Shown: one piece after another, positions 1 through 11,946 of the stretch
How positions within the stretch are numbered: position 1 is the first letter of the stretch
How the letters are laid out: each line of letters begins with the position of its first letter
Assembly (NCBI GenBank): GCA_905182995.1
Contig: CAJJDP010000054.1
Location: 68,964-132,963 of the forward strand
Reading direction: 5' to 3'
From: Paramecium octaurelia
Lineage: Eukaryota > Ciliophora > Oligohymenophorea > Peniculida > Parameciidae
Length of the DNA stretch: 64,000 nucleotides
Made by a program: the position numbers and the translations under genes
The notes under the pieces: model-generated
What the model was told of the DNA's origin: nothing
The model's input: the letters and a program-made list of their open reading frames with translations, nothing else
Database searches by the model: none

Positions 1-98
1 ATTTAATAGTATTTCTCAGAGAAATTGCAATTGATGTATCTGTCCAAAACTGATGTCTTACCCACAGATATATCATTAAGTATTAAAATTTTATAATC
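1..98 (-). CDS. Rab-like small GTPase, amino-terminal fragment
   Basis: Reading leftwards from 98 the frame gives a beta strand (KILIL), a P-loop-like segment NDISVGKTS and the downstream RYINCNFSEKY, which matches the start of Rab GTPases such as Rab7 (usual LGDSGVGKTS ... RYVN..FS..Y). The gene runs off the left edge, so only about 32 residues are visible. A TAG splice acceptor abuts the exon at 99-101; the upstream exon and start codon were not resolved. The first P-loop glycine appears replaced by Asn and the second by Ser, which is unusual for a nucleotide-binding Rab. Assignment to the family is fairly safe; the subfamily is not. Confidence 0.55.
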
Positions 99-1673
99 CT
101 AACTATGGTCTTCATTTTTGGTCACCTTGATCGACTCTATTATAAAGCGTAAATTCAACTTACCTAGTTCTTGTCCTCATAAGAATAAATATCAAAATAA
201 AGGAGATATTAAATTAACACCAAACATTTTTTTTTATGAGAAAAATCTCTATAAATAGATTAATTGAATAAAGAATACATTCTAGTGTGGCAAGGTGTAA
301 TTGTAATGCTTAATAAAGTGAGATAAATTATGAAAATCGAATTGTCAGGAAATAGATTAAAAACTATTTTATTTTTTGGTCTGACAAATGAAAATGGTTA
401 AATATCCCTCAATATTAAACGGTGTATCAAGTAGAATAATCAACTCTAACCTATTCTAAGTTAAGATAAAGATAATGTAATTTAATTCTCAACATCAATT
501 TAATTGTTAAATGAAAATTATGTTAATTTTAATTTATGATAGTATTTTCTTTAATAATTGTTGCTATCTTAAAAATACTTTAATTATTATTTTATGATTT
601 TTTGTTTCTATTTCATTCTACTTTACATTATTCAAACTCTAAAGCATATTGGATTTTAAAGTAGATTTTTATTGTCACTAAAATTAACAAGTTTATTTTA
701 TGACATTTAAGAGTTTTCATTTATATCAAGATTTGCTATTATAAGATTAGATGCATAATAAAGTATGATAATTAAATTTGATATTGTATATGTGATTACA
801 ATATTCTAAAATTCCCTTAAAAAGTACATATATATTTTAAGTTCTTTGACTTTTTCAATAATAATGCATTAGAATTTTTCTACTAATCTAATTCTTAAAT
901 ATATATTTTTAGCTTCAAACACATTAATGAAATTCGATCTGCGTGTCTTATTATGAAACTAAGTTGACTTGTCTTATGAAAAAGATAGGTTAAAAAATAA
1001 TTTTCCTTCATTATGATTGCAAAAGGAAGATCAAACTAGAAAACGAAAGTAGAATGCATTTTAATTCATACTCTTCTTGCATGTTAAATTGAATTAGTAT
1101 AGAAAAATATTTCAGTGTTTTATAAAAATGCTTAAATTTATTTTAATTTACTTAAAATACTTAATAAAGAATATACAAGTAAAATTGATATAGGGATAGA
1201 AAGAAAGAATAATCAATAAAAATGGATGCAAAGACTTTTTTGGTGATTCCAGCATACGAATATTCATGTAAAATGCTATGGAAGAGTTGAAAGAAAATCC
1301 AAGTAATATTGATTTTTCTTTTTGATGGTTTCAGTTGTAACATTCTGATTCAGTTTTATCATTTAATTCAACTAAAGTATTCTATAAAATTTAGTACTTA
1401 GCAGTAAAATGCTTTTAGTATTCACGTAATAAAAAATTCCTGGATAATTAATAAGATTTATCAAAATCGTTTTTTTAGCATTTTTAAATCATTTTGGTTA
1501 GATGATTATTGATTTAATAAAATAAACCTAATCTCCACTCTCTCTTCTTCCAATACATGTAATCTACCGACTTTCTTGGAGTCTAACCAAGTACTAGTTT
1601 ATCATAACCCTAGACTTTCTATAAACTCATTGTATGTTTGCCTAGTAATAATTAACTGAATTTCCTTTTGAAA
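99..1673. other. AT-rich region, no confident gene
   Basis: About 1.6 kb, very AT-rich. It probably contains the 5' exon(s) and promoter of the Rab-like gene near its left end (an ATG lies at about 194-196 on the minus strand, but I could not join it in frame). I see no conserved protein in the rest and no RNA gene. Confidence 0.5.
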
Positions 1674-2221
1674 ATGTCCAAGAGGAGATCCAAATAAGTA
1701 AGTTATTGTGAATATCATTCAGTCGAGAGCGTTGAAACGTTCAATTTTGAGGGGGATGATGCACATGATGAGTATTACAATCCGATTCAAAAATTGCCCC
1801 TGAAGAAACCTCGCAAGAGAAGAAGAAGACAAGTCATTCACGATAAGAGAAGAAGAAGACCGACCACAAAGAAAATTGTAACCAAGTTGAATTAAACTTT
1901 GATTAGAATAGAAAGCATCAGCCAATTCCATTCAATTATATAGAAGATAGACAAATTCTTCTTTAAGTCTTGGAGTTGGGACCAAAGTTCTATACGATCG
2001 CTAAAAACTTCCCTGGCAGGACCTTGAGCATGGTGAAGAATAGATATTACAAGACCTTGCGCTTCCAGTGGGATGCTATATTGGGACAGTAAGAAATATT
2101 TAAGATTTCTAGAGCCTATGGACATCTGAATGCATCCGATAGAGAAATGGAAAATTAACTCAGTATGGATTGTTTGCAAGAGCTTAATGATGAAAATATC
2201 TATTCATAATTTTTATTTTGA
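1674..2221 (+). CDS. Myb/SANT-like DNA-binding protein A
   Basis: Two exons, intron 1878-1906 (29 nt, GTAACC...TTAG), giving 172 aa. The N-terminal half carries strongly basic clusters (RKRRRR, DKRRRR) that look like nuclear-localisation or DNA-contact segments. The C-terminal half has one Myb/SANT-like repeat: an acidic start (NYIEDRQILLQVLELGPKFY), a middle helix (IAKNFPGRT) and a recognition-type helix (VKNRYYKTLRFQWD). It is probably a small nuclear DNA-binding regulator; the target is unknown. It is clearly paralogous to the gene at 8705-9296 on the same strand. Stop is TGA; in-frame TAA/TAG encode Gln. Confidence 0.85.
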
Positions 2222-2584
2222 ATAAATACTATTATTCTAAGTCACTATATTCTCAATGAGACTGGCTTTAATAAAGTATTAAAAATATAAAAGTACTAAA
2301 ATTTCAAAAGAATTCAGAATTTAGTTCCTTCTATTTTTGACCACCAATAGAAGTCTCTATCATAATTTCAACTCTTAACTTTTTATACTCTCTCATATAT
2401 ATATAAATCATTAACAATACTTCATCAATCTTCTACATAGATCAATTAATACACCACTTATCATACGTGATGTATATAATCAACTATGTCAATTCTAGAG
2501 TAATGTATGTTAATTGTTCTCTAAATATAGTATAGTATCTAAAAGATTAATAAATAAATTGGTATAATAATATATATTAATGTA
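2222..2584. other. intergenic, AT-rich
   Basis: 363 bp between the convergent Myb-like and stomatin-like genes. It contains TA-rich stretches and no recognisable gene or RNA. Confidence 0.6.
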
Positions 2585-3537
2585 TCATTTAGAATCGGTT
2601 GGTAGCAATACTACTTTAGTGGATCCTTACTATCCCAAAGTAGTAATTGTATCAAGATATCTAATTTACATAGCTGCCTTTGAATCTAGTAGTTCCGCAG
2701 CTTATCTCATAAGTTTTGCTGATTACACATCACCTTAAGCAGATATGACTTTCGCTTAAGCAGCTCTTTGTTCCTTGGCTGCCATGGACAATGTGTTTTA
2801 CAAATCAGCATTCAACTAAATATCTTTAATCAACATGTTCTCTATGTCAATACCCCATTCCCATACATGTTCATCTACGAATCCTTCAATTTGCTATTAA
2901 ACCTCAGCTCTCTTCTCCAACAGATCCTATAAAGTGTGGGATCCAGCTATGCTCTTGATAGTGGCCAATGTTAATTGAGTAACTGCTTAATGGAGATCGT
3001 TGATATAAAATATGGATCGTCTTGGGATCACTATCCTGTAATAAACAGTTGCATCGATGCTCACCAAAATATTGTCTTTAGTCATCACTTGTTGTCTAGG
3101 ACAATCAATCATCTAAACCTTGCAATCCACCTTCTGAATTCTATCAGTACAAGGATTGATGTATATTAATCCAGGTTGAACTTCCATTAAACATAGGTGT
3201 TACCTGTCTTGATATACTTTCCAAAACGTAAATACACTCCAACAAAACTTTGCTCTACCTACACATAGGGATATTCCACAAAGGGATTACAGGGACAAAC
3301 AGCTTTGCAATTACCACAGCATTCTCCACAATTGTAAAGGTAGGATTAATAGGAACCACCCAAGTCTAGGTTCTACTCTTAATTCTCAGGTAACTCTTCT
3401 CTGGGGTAGCGAGGAGCCTTGTACCCTAAGATACAGAATTGAACTACTCACTTACCAGGTGGTGGAACATTATAATCCCGATGTTATTGAGGTGGAGGTT
3501 GCTATTATTGATACATAACTTAGTTTTGTTGATACAT
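2585..3537 (-). CDS. stomatin/SPFH-domain membrane protein
   Basis: Three exons with introns 3426-3455 (30 nt) and 3181-3203 (23 nt), 299 aa. The N-terminus is Gln/Pro-rich (QQQQPPPQQ), followed by a Cys-rich segment (NCGECCGNCKAVCPC) that could be palmitoylated or embedded in membrane. Then comes the SPFH core: YLRFGKYIKT / VQPGLIYINPCTD, KVDCKVQMIDCPRQ, and the stretch around SIDATVYYRI typical of stomatin and podocin. The C-terminal half is the helical region rich in Ala/Gln/Glu. Stomatin-family proteins form oligomeric cholesterol-associated scaffolds that regulate channels in the membrane. This is the complete copy; a truncated duplicate lies at 3948-4874. Confidence 0.9.
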
Positions 3538-3946
3538 CACTTAGTATTTTTAATATATAAAAATAAGAAATAATTCATCTTAAACTAATTACTACTGGTC
3601 CCGAATAGAAGGGAGCATATCCTAAAGGGAGTTCAGAACCCTCTATGATAATGTTTCTAAAAAACTACTCATGTGTTTAAATAGAATATCTACTTAATCA
3701 TTCGTATATATACCGTTCGCAATCATCATTGGTGGCAAACAGCATTTCCATCTATAAATTGGCTTCTATTCCCCGAACCACTTCACTATCAAATCGGAAC
3801 ACTTAACACTATATATCAGTAAATGATTATCGATAGACCTTCAACTAGTTGTTAATAACATCGTATCTCAAAGACCAGAGCAGTAAATTACTAATCATGG
3901 CTTTTTACCAACCTTCATCACTGCCCATTCCAACAAAACACTCACT
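2611..3946. repeat. direct repeat 1, left copy (contig overlap)
   Basis: 1336 bp that recur at 3948-5283 (offset 1337) with no difference seen by eye; the copies are separated by one N at 3947. It contains most of the stomatin-like gene and the 3' end of the pecanex gene. Best explained as overlapping contig ends left unmerged in a scaffold. Confidence 0.95.
3575..3946 (-). CDS. pecanex homologue, duplicated 3' end
   Basis: The last part of the pecanex coding sequence, including the stop TGA at 3575-3577 and the 24-nt intron, present because of the repeated contig end. It is interrupted by the N at 3947. The complete gene is at 4912-7824; do not count this as a second gene. Confidence 0.85.
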
Positions 3947-3947
3947 N
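3947..3947. other. assembly gap (single N)
   Basis: Single undetermined base between the two copies of direct repeat 1. Confidence 0.98.
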
Positions 3948-4874
3948 CTACTTTAGTGGATCCTTACTATCCCAAAGTAGTAATTGTATCAAGATATCTA
4001 ATTTACATAGCTGCCTTTGAATCTAGTAGTTCCGCAGCTTATCTCATAAGTTTTGCTGATTACACATCACCTTAAGCAGATATGACTTTCGCTTAAGCAG
4101 CTCTTTGTTCCTTGGCTGCCATGGACAATGTGTTTTACAAATCAGCATTCAACTAAATATCTTTAATCAACATGTTCTCTATGTCAATACCCCATTCCCA
4201 TACATGTTCATCTACGAATCCTTCAATTTGCTATTAAACCTCAGCTCTCTTCTCCAACAGATCCTATAAAGTGTGGGATCCAGCTATGCTCTTGATAGTG
4301 GCCAATGTTAATTGAGTAACTGCTTAATGGAGATCGTTGATATAAAATATGGATCGTCTTGGGATCACTATCCTGTAATAAACAGTTGCATCGATGCTCA
4401 CCAAAATATTGTCTTTAGTCATCACTTGTTGTCTAGGACAATCAATCATCTAAACCTTGCAATCCACCTTCTGAATTCTATCAGTACAAGGATTGATGTA
4501 TATTAATCCAGGTTGAACTTCCATTAAACATAGGTGTTACCTGTCTTGATATACTTTCCAAAACGTAAATACACTCCAACAAAACTTTGCTCTACCTACA
4601 CATAGGGATATTCCACAAAGGGATTACAGGGACAAACAGCTTTGCAATTACCACAGCATTCTCCACAATTGTAAAGGTAGGATTAATAGGAACCACCCAA
4701 GTCTAGGTTCTACTCTTAATTCTCAGGTAACTCTTCTCTGGGGTAGCGAGGAGCCTTGTACCCTAAGATACAGAATTGAACTACTCACTTACCAGGTGGT
4801 GGAACATTATAATCCCGATGTTATTGAGGTGGAGGTTGCTATTATTGATACATAACTTAGTTTTGTTGATACAT
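3948..4874 (-). CDS. stomatin-like gene, truncated duplicate
   Basis: Identical to 2611-3537 as far as I can see. It starts normally at 4874 but loses the last few codons and the stop because the contig begins at 3948. Artefactual second copy of the gene at 2585-3537. Confidence 0.85.
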
Positions 4875-5283
4875 CACTTAGTATTTTTAATATATAAAAA
4901 TAAGAAATAATTCATCTTAAACTAATTACTACTGGTCCCGAATAGAAGGGAGCATATCCTAAAGGGAGTTCAGAACCCTCTATGATAATGTTTCTAAAAA
5001 ACTACTCATGTGTTTAAATAGAATATCTACTTAATCATTCGTATATATACCGTTCGCAATCATCATTGGTGGCAAACAGCATTTCCATCTATAAATTGGC
5101 TTCTATTCCCCGAACCACTTCACTATCAAATCGGAACACTTAACACTATATATCAGTAAATGATTATCGATAGACCTTCAACTAGTTGTTAATAACATCG
5201 TATCTCAAAGACCAGAGCAGTAAATTACTAATCATGGCTTTTTACCAACCTTCATCACTGCCCATTCCAACAAAACACTCACT
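3948..5283. repeat. direct repeat 1, right copy (contig overlap)
   Basis: 1336 bp matching 2611-3946. After 5283 the sequence continues into the body of the pecanex gene, so this copy belongs to the right-hand contig. Confidence 0.95.
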
Positions 5284-7824
5284 CATACCCTTCAATTCTT
5301 ACAACAATTGAGCATCATCAATTATCAAATGACCTTCAGTGGAGTAAAAATCTAGGCTTATTTTCAAAGCAGATCTGATGGCTATTGTGGCAATCTGTGA
5401 TAGAATTTCATCAACTCCCCTCATTTGTGGTTTTTCAAACAGACTGTTCGAATTTTAGAATAAATTAAACAACACTATCTAATTTATTCGACCCCCAAAA
5501 TTGAAATCTAAATCCCCCAATGAAACTTAATAAATATACAAAATAGTTCTCTAGATGTGATTATAAAATCCTCCAGGCTAAGAGAGATTATTGTTCTATA
5601 AAGGATTAAAATTCTTCTTTTATTATTGATGTAAATTCTAATTTTGTGAATAAAATTCATCATCTAATTCTTCTAAAATATTAGTGACTTCATCCCTAAT
5701 GGATAGAAGTTGTTTTTTAGAGTGCTATGTATTTTATTATTTCATTCCCTCATCTTATTCTTAGGTTTCAATTCTAAATGATTCAAATTTAGTTTATAAC
5801 TAAATTAAATCTGCAAACTAATTGGGAAATGGATGTTCTTAACCTTCAAATCTCTTCGATAATTCAATGATGGAATTCTTTTTAGTCTCATTTAATTCTT
5901 AAGCAAAATAATAACATAACATCTTTAAATATATCTTTTTGAATCCACTCACAAAATCAGTGGCTTCTATCGTCCCTGTTAAAATGAACTAATTTTCCTC
6001 ATAACTTTTAACTGAGAATTGATTTTGTAATGTTAAGGCACTTCCAAAATATGATCCACAATCTTAAGCATCAACCAATCTATCAATTTCTCTTGCTTCT
6101 ATTCCATGACAGCATGTAGTTTCCTAGGATTCCAAACCCTTAAATTAAATGACTGCGTACCCTCCTTAATATTCTAAGACTTACACTATCCCCAGGTATT
6201 TCCCTATTCGTATTAAATAATGACTCCACAAAGGTTGAGAGCCCAATAAACTATTGTATGACTAATTCAAATAGAAATTGTAAATTTAGCCCTCTGTTGA
6301 ATTGCTCAAGTGTTTCTATATATGGATTGTATTTCTAAAAGGTCTCAAAGATGCAAAATAGAAAATGGGCAATCCCAAAAATGGCATGTAAGGACTATCT
6401 AAGATACTGGAAATAAGCATAATACAGAATGTTATTGGACACATCAATAATTACAAAGATGTTATAAGTGCTGCACCATTTACTTTCTACTTCCTCACTG
6501 TCAACATCTTATAACTAATCTACTTTAATTGAAAGTTACTTTGCTATAATCCATATTACAAATCGAGATTTCAGCCTTAATCCAAATCTCAAAGCTATCT
6601 ACACCAAGAACCCAAGCAATTAACAGTAGGCCATCGAATAGCTTGTGGTGAATGAAACTATAAAACACACTAATTATTCAAAAAATAAATAGGTTGGATT
6701 TGAGTGGATCAGACTGTACAATCTGATTATAGTCGTACATTCAAACAACCTTTAAGCGAAGATGCCTTCGAACTCATAATCCATCATGGATATACAAGCA
6801 CATTCAATGGCAGCATAAAAGATCTTATAGTATTTCACATATTATTGAAATTTGAATTGAATTATCATGTAGATTACAAAGAGAATAATAATAGCATAAT
6901 ATAATTCCTTATAGTAAGAGGATGCCAAAGTCCCGCATAAAATGATTAATACTGTATTCAAAAATGAACTTAGTAGATTGTAACACAGATATGATCTATC
7001 AAGGTTCTGCTGCTTGTAAATTTGTTTCTGATCTTCATTTACGGATCCAAAAATGTTGAACATTTTGATGTTTATCAAACAACCACTTATAATTATTGCA
7101 ATTCTCTTCTCATCTAGGTATGAAAATCCTAAACAAATGGCAATCAATGCAACATTTAATAATACTGTCAAATATGTGCGTTTCTGACTTGATTGATAGG
7201 AAGATCCCATTAGAAAATTGAATTGTTCACCCACATACTCTAAACTAATTCAATTCTTAAATATACATACAATTGGGAAAACTATCCAAACAACCCCATC
7301 CAAATGAGTATTGGTGTGAAATAATAGATGTACCTGATTATGTTGGCTACGATCATTCTATTTACATGAGTCAAAATTAGAATCAGCGTTAGAAACAAGA
7401 GAGCGTAACTGGATCTGGAGTATGATTCCATTTGAGTAAATCCAAGTTCAACATTTTATTCACGAGGAAACAAGAAAAAAAATACAACTACGTCAATAAT
7501 GGTTCCTTCATATTTGATAGCTGAAGCAGTTCCTAAAGTTTAAAATAACAGTAATCCAATCTACATTCCAACCAATGTTCCTGACTTGCGATGCTACTCC
7601 CCTATGAAACAATTCATGATGATCTAAAGTATCGAGTTGATAAATGCAGGTACTACTAACACAACAACGTAGTTATCGACAAGTTTTGCAATGAGGTAGG
7701 TTTGAATTACAGCTGCTAATTAAATTATAACCTAATCCTTAAGATGAATTCTACCTATATAACGTACACCTTGGGTGGTAGGTTTAATTAATGTCCTCCA
7801 AAAATGGAGGCTAAACAAGCGCAT
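4912..7824 (-). CDS. pecanex-family multi-pass membrane protein
   Basis: Four exons; introns 7245-7270 (26 nt), 6515-6539 (25 nt) and 5027-5050 (24 nt); 945 aa. The first two thirds are hydrophobic with many predicted membrane spans (for example VVVLVVPAFINSILQ, ALLFLTLILILTHV, IAICLGFSYL). The signature of the pecanex C-terminal domain is clear: GLPIFYFASLRPF, then GLESQETTCCHGIEA, FYSTEGHLIIDDAQLL, and near the end NDDCERYSIQTHEQFFR and LPLGYAPFYSGP. Animal pecanex acts in the ER and Notch pathway and is larger; the molecular activity is unknown. The start ATG was chosen because it gives an uninterrupted frame into the conserved region. The junction with repeat 1 only affects the last 124 codons. 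Confidence 0.9.
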
Positions 7825-8704
7825 AGTAAGTAATTCCTTTTTTATATAGTGAGAACTGGAGCAGTTTAATTCATATTTAATTAATAATATATATTAATTT
7901 TAGTGTTAATCAATCAAAAGTTCATTATAACTTCTCTCTTCGCACAGCATTCTGTTCATGCTGCTATAATTAGATAAGAGTGAGCTAAAGTAGGAATTAC
8001 AATTACTTCAATATAATTATATAAAAATTGTCTCTTATTCAAAGGAATAAAAAATATTATGAAAAAAAATAAGAAATTTTATTTGTTTGGTAATGCAATT
8101 TTATGTATCGTTCTATATTTCTACCTCTTTGTTCTCGAATTTGGCCACCAAATGATCACCATTTTAATACAAGTTAGAACATTACAATAATGAGTTTTAT
8201 TAAATCACAAATAAACTGACAAAGAAATTTGATTAATCTTGAAAAATGAAATTCATATTGTAAGACTAGTATGAAAAATATTGAAAAGTTATATTTTCCT
8301 ATTACAGACAATGTAGGGTAGTCTTGGGGGCGGGATTCGAGTTCCCTGATTGATTTTAAGAAATAATTGTAAAAAGCACAGTTTCTGTGGTACTTTGTAA
8401 TGGTAGCACGTTTAGTTACTTAAGTATACTTTTTGGAATACAAAGTTGAAGGAGAGATGGAATACTTTGTATTTGCTTAGGTAAAAAGCATTGTTAATAC
8501 TAATGCGTATAATAAATCATATGCAATAATAGAAAGTTACTAAATATTAATTAAATGGAAAGTATCTTTACCAACTGAACAATATTCGATTAATTTATAA
8601 GTATTACAAAGACTGTATTAATATATGCAAATAAAAAAAGATTTTATAATTATTCAATAATATAAATGCCGATGCAGTAAAATGCTAATTTCATATTAAA
8701 TTTA
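7825..8704. other. intergenic, divergent promoter region
   Basis: 880 bp between the divergently transcribed pecanex and Myb-like B genes. It is AT-rich except for a short GC-rich island at about 8318-8360 (GTAGGGTAGTCTTGGGGG then CGGGATTCGAGTTCCC). No protein-coding gene recognised. Confidence 0.55.
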
Positions 8705-9296
8705 ATGTAAGATTGTGCAAACGAATTAAATTACATCAACTTCTTGCAGTTGGAAAGGGAAGATGGGTCTCATGAGGATAACTCTTCTTCGTTACTTCAC
8801 ATGAATCAGGAAAATCCTTCTCTAACACAACTTATGGAATTGGATGTTTCTCCCCTAAATGAGCAGGGCAAGAAGATAAAGAAGAAGAAGAAGAGGGTGG
8901 ACTTCCATTACAAAAAGAAGAGAAGAAACAATAAAATAACAGATATGAATAATAATAATCCATTCAACTTCGAGGAAGACAAAAAAATCTTATCTCTTGT
9001 ACTCGAGCATGGCCCAAAGTTCGGTGATATAGCCAAATACTTTACTGATAGGAACCAAAATGCAATAAAGAATAGATATTATAAATACCTTCGATTCAGA
9101 TGGGATTAGACATTGGGAAGGTATGTTTATACATTTATTGATTAATAGTGAGTACAGCTAGCTGAATTGCAAGCGAGATAGCGACAGAGTAGAATGCAGT
9201 GATCTAACTTAAATCATAGATGAGATGAACTTTTTTCCAGAAATAACAGACTTGTTATCCCAATTTGTGTACAGAGTCCATTCTTACTTCAATTGA
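8705..9296 (+). CDS. Myb/SANT-like DNA-binding protein B
   Basis: Two exons, intron 9121-9148 (28 nt), 187 aa. I chose the ATG at 8705 because it is the only in-frame ATG upstream of the conserved part. The protein has an acidic, Ser-rich N-terminus, a run of lysines (KKIKKKKKRVDF, KKKRRNNK), then the SANT-like repeat NNPFNFEEDKKILSL, GPKFGDIAKYFTDRN and AIKNRYYKYLRFRWD. The RNRYYK..LRFxWD ending is shared almost exactly with protein A at 1674-2221, so the two are paralogues. Probable nuclear DNA-binding protein; target unknown. The C-terminal tail after the intron is unlike that of protein A. Confidence 0.85.
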
Positions 9297-9751
9297 TTAT
9301 TAATTCTCATTTATGTTTGTTTTGCATTTAGTAAACTTATGATTTTTGAATTTCTGATCCATTGAAAATTGGGACCTTCAAAAAGTTATACAATTTGAAT
9401 TTATTCGATGGGGAATGAAAGGAGACTCTTCAAACAGTGTAATTGTGGGAGTTGGAGGACAGAGGAGAGCAAAAAGTTGAATACCGATGTCATTGAACTT
9501 AAAGTCGATAGCAGATGAGACCAGGATGGCTTAAACGACATTTTGGGGGTAGATAGTTAGAAAGAGGGGGGAAATGAACGTGTGTTAAATAAATATAAAC
9601 GAATTAGGTTTTAATAAATATGCGTGAGATATATTATCTAAATATCAAGAAATGCTTTGGTATTTATGCATATATTTATATATTTTATATATATAATATA
9701 TAATTATATATATATAAATAATTAAGGCATTTAATTATAATTAATAATTAA
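9297..9751. other. intergenic; weak coding-like patches
   Basis: 455 bp. The stretch 9420-9560 is less AT-rich than the rest and has short open frames on both strands, but none has a convincing start, end or homology. A TA-rich block lies at about 9660-9720, just upstream of the SET-domain gene. Confidence 0.4.
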
Positions 9752-11111
9752 ATGCAAGAGAAATTAATAGCTGGGCTGACATCTAATTATGGCAGTTTGT
9801 TGGGTCAATAGTATTTGAAGTGGTTGAAGATGCCTCCAACTTATTTACGAGTGATGCAATCCATCGATTACAGAAAGGGGATGTATGCGGCTTAGCAAAT
9901 AAAGGCAAATCAGTAGATAATGCTTATATCGACAGAGAAGTGTTTCACAAGTGTGGAATTCGTCGGTTGTGACACCCGGAAATCCCAAGAACTTCAGGTA
10001 TGTAGTTGCAAATCAATTAGACCATAGCATCACAAATAGCTCACAAAATCTGTGGTGGAAAAGTGGAATAGTAGTATTTGGTCACAGGGTTGCTCAAAAT
10101 TATTCTGCAAGTGTTCGTGCACCAGAAGGACCAATCACTAACTCACTCTCCATTTGCAAACATGATTCAACCTCCCAACACTCCGTTGTTGTGGCCTCAA
10201 ACAGTGATTGATTTGATATCCTCAAGGAATTTGGGTTCTCTGATAGAAGGCACTCTTCTTCAATGTCAATCCATGTATAATGAATTGCAATTGAGCAAAG
10301 TTTACGGTTTGACAGCAATTGAATTTTTGAAATTGTTCCAAGCTGTCAGAGCCTCCTTAATTTGCTTCAATCCACAGTATGACCAATATCAATAAATTCT
10401 AGAAAGCCTAAATACTTTGACATGCAATCAGTCTAAATTGTATGTCCAATAGTTTAACAGTTCGATCACTCCTTCGACCCTAATTGTTATTTGGATGGTT
10501 GTTATTTGAGCCATGAAAACATGAGTTTCGTTGACATCAGTGCCAAAAAACAAATTGAACCAGGCGATGTAAAAATACTCCCCCCAATGTTAATAGAAAT
10601 TAACCATTAATTATGGCAATTTGAGTAATCACGATCTACTCATGAGACATGGAATTACCGTGGAGGACAATCCATATAATGAAATGCCCATAGATTTGGA
10701 TTTCACTAAAGCCATTAATTATACTGAGTAGCTCTTTGATTAAAAGCAGAAGTGGTTGAGACAGAGTGAAATCACCAACATCGAAAGATAGACCTTGTAT
10801 GCTAACAAAATCAATGTGCAACTATTGCAGTAACATTTATGCCTTACTCTTTTAGGTATCTCAGGATATACTTTCTGACTGAATAGGAATTCTCTTTAAA
10901 CCCCCATCTGGAATTCAATTCATTCCAAGAAAAAATCAGCGAAGAAAATGAAATGTTGGTTAAGTAGTTTATGATTCAGAACATCAAGAATATCTTGTCC
11001 ACTTACAAACAAATTTCCAAGCCTATTGGCAAAGAATTGTAGGACCTTTTCAAAATTCAAAAGGATGAGATGACCATACTATAAAATAATCTCACTTTTT
11101 TTAGCAAATGA
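9752..11111 (+). CDS. SET-domain lysine methyltransferase (RLSMT/SETD6-like)
   Basis: Five exons; introns 9998-10020, 10377-10402, 10569-10596 and 10830-10855; 418 aa. The SET fold is visible: the early strand RKGMYAAQQIKANQQIMLI, the motif VQQFDHSFDPNCYL (equivalent of the xNHxxxPN element), and KLTINYGNLSNHDLLMRHG, which is the catalytic YGxxSN..LLxxYG motif of the Rubisco-LSMT, SETD3 and SETD6 class. The C-terminal part (YLRIYFLTEQEFSLN ...) fits the substrate-binding domain of the same class. These enzymes use S-adenosylmethionine to methylate lysine or histidine on non-histone proteins. The substrate cannot be told from sequence. In-frame TAA/TAG codons fall at plausible Gln sites. Confidence 0.9.
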
Positions 11112-11155
11112 GTGCAAATGATAAAAATGTTAACATTATTTATAATTAACAAATT

Positions 11156-11800
11156 ATGAGGTAATCTAACAATGAAAAGCCTCTTCCTGTACAAGGAAGT
11201 TCTATTAATAGACAATTCTACTATAATCTCCTATCTCTTGAGAAGGCCATAATCAAAGAACCACAACTTGATGCTGTGCAATAGGCTCTTGCTATGTATA
11301 GGTAAATGAGTGCATATTATCATCAATAGAAAGTGCGTGGAGTATTTTGATAATATACAGGATCCTATCAAATATTACTTTTTGGATAAGATTCAATAGG
11401 CTTTGAGTGAAACCAAAACACTTATGCTCATTATCAATTCCAGATCAGAAATTGAGTCTTCCAAGACCATCAGTCCTGTGAAGAGATCCTCCATCTCAGA
11501 CCTGCCTCCCCCACTTTTGTCCGATCAATAGATTATGGATAAGAAACTCAGATCCAAATAAGTGACCCTCTAAATCAAGTTGCATGAAGCTGCTGATTAG
11601 CAATGTATAATCCATTCGCATTTATTCTAGCTGAAATGCTCAATACTATGGTCACAGATTTTACAACTAATACTACAAGTACGGATCAAAAGGTTAGATA
11701 GGATTTGAATTAACAAGCAGACATAATACAAGCGAGAATACTCAAGAGATAGCAAAGTACTAAAATGAAAGGTTGTTCATCGATGCAAACATTGTTATGA
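11156..11800 (+). CDS. conserved-looking hypothetical, helical
   Basis: Three exons; introns 11302-11329 (28 nt) and 11605-11630 (26 nt); 196 aa. The coding phase stays consistent across both introns and the splice sites are canonical, so the gene is real. The protein is hydrophilic and mainly helical in character, with a Ser/Pro-rich linker (SPVKRSSISDLPPPLL) in the middle and a Gln-rich C-terminal helix. No domain recognised. It follows the SET gene after 44 bp on the same strand. Confidence 0.7.
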
Positions 11801-11946
11801 TTATTATATATATATTTAGTATTTTGATGTAATATCCTTCAGGATTTGTTATATGAAATAAATTAAATGGAATAGATAGGAGTATAAGTATATATATTCT
11901 AATTCAAACATATATTGTGCGAAATTATAATATTTTAATATATAAT

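Noticed and set aside
8318-8360. Functional tRNA gene
   Set aside because: Only a T-arm-like hairpin is present; acceptor, D- and anticodon arms do not form.
9420-9600. Antisense open frame of over 100 codons without TGA
   Set aside because: With a single stop codon, long open frames arise by chance; there is no homology and it overlaps the tail of the Myb-like B gene on the other strand.
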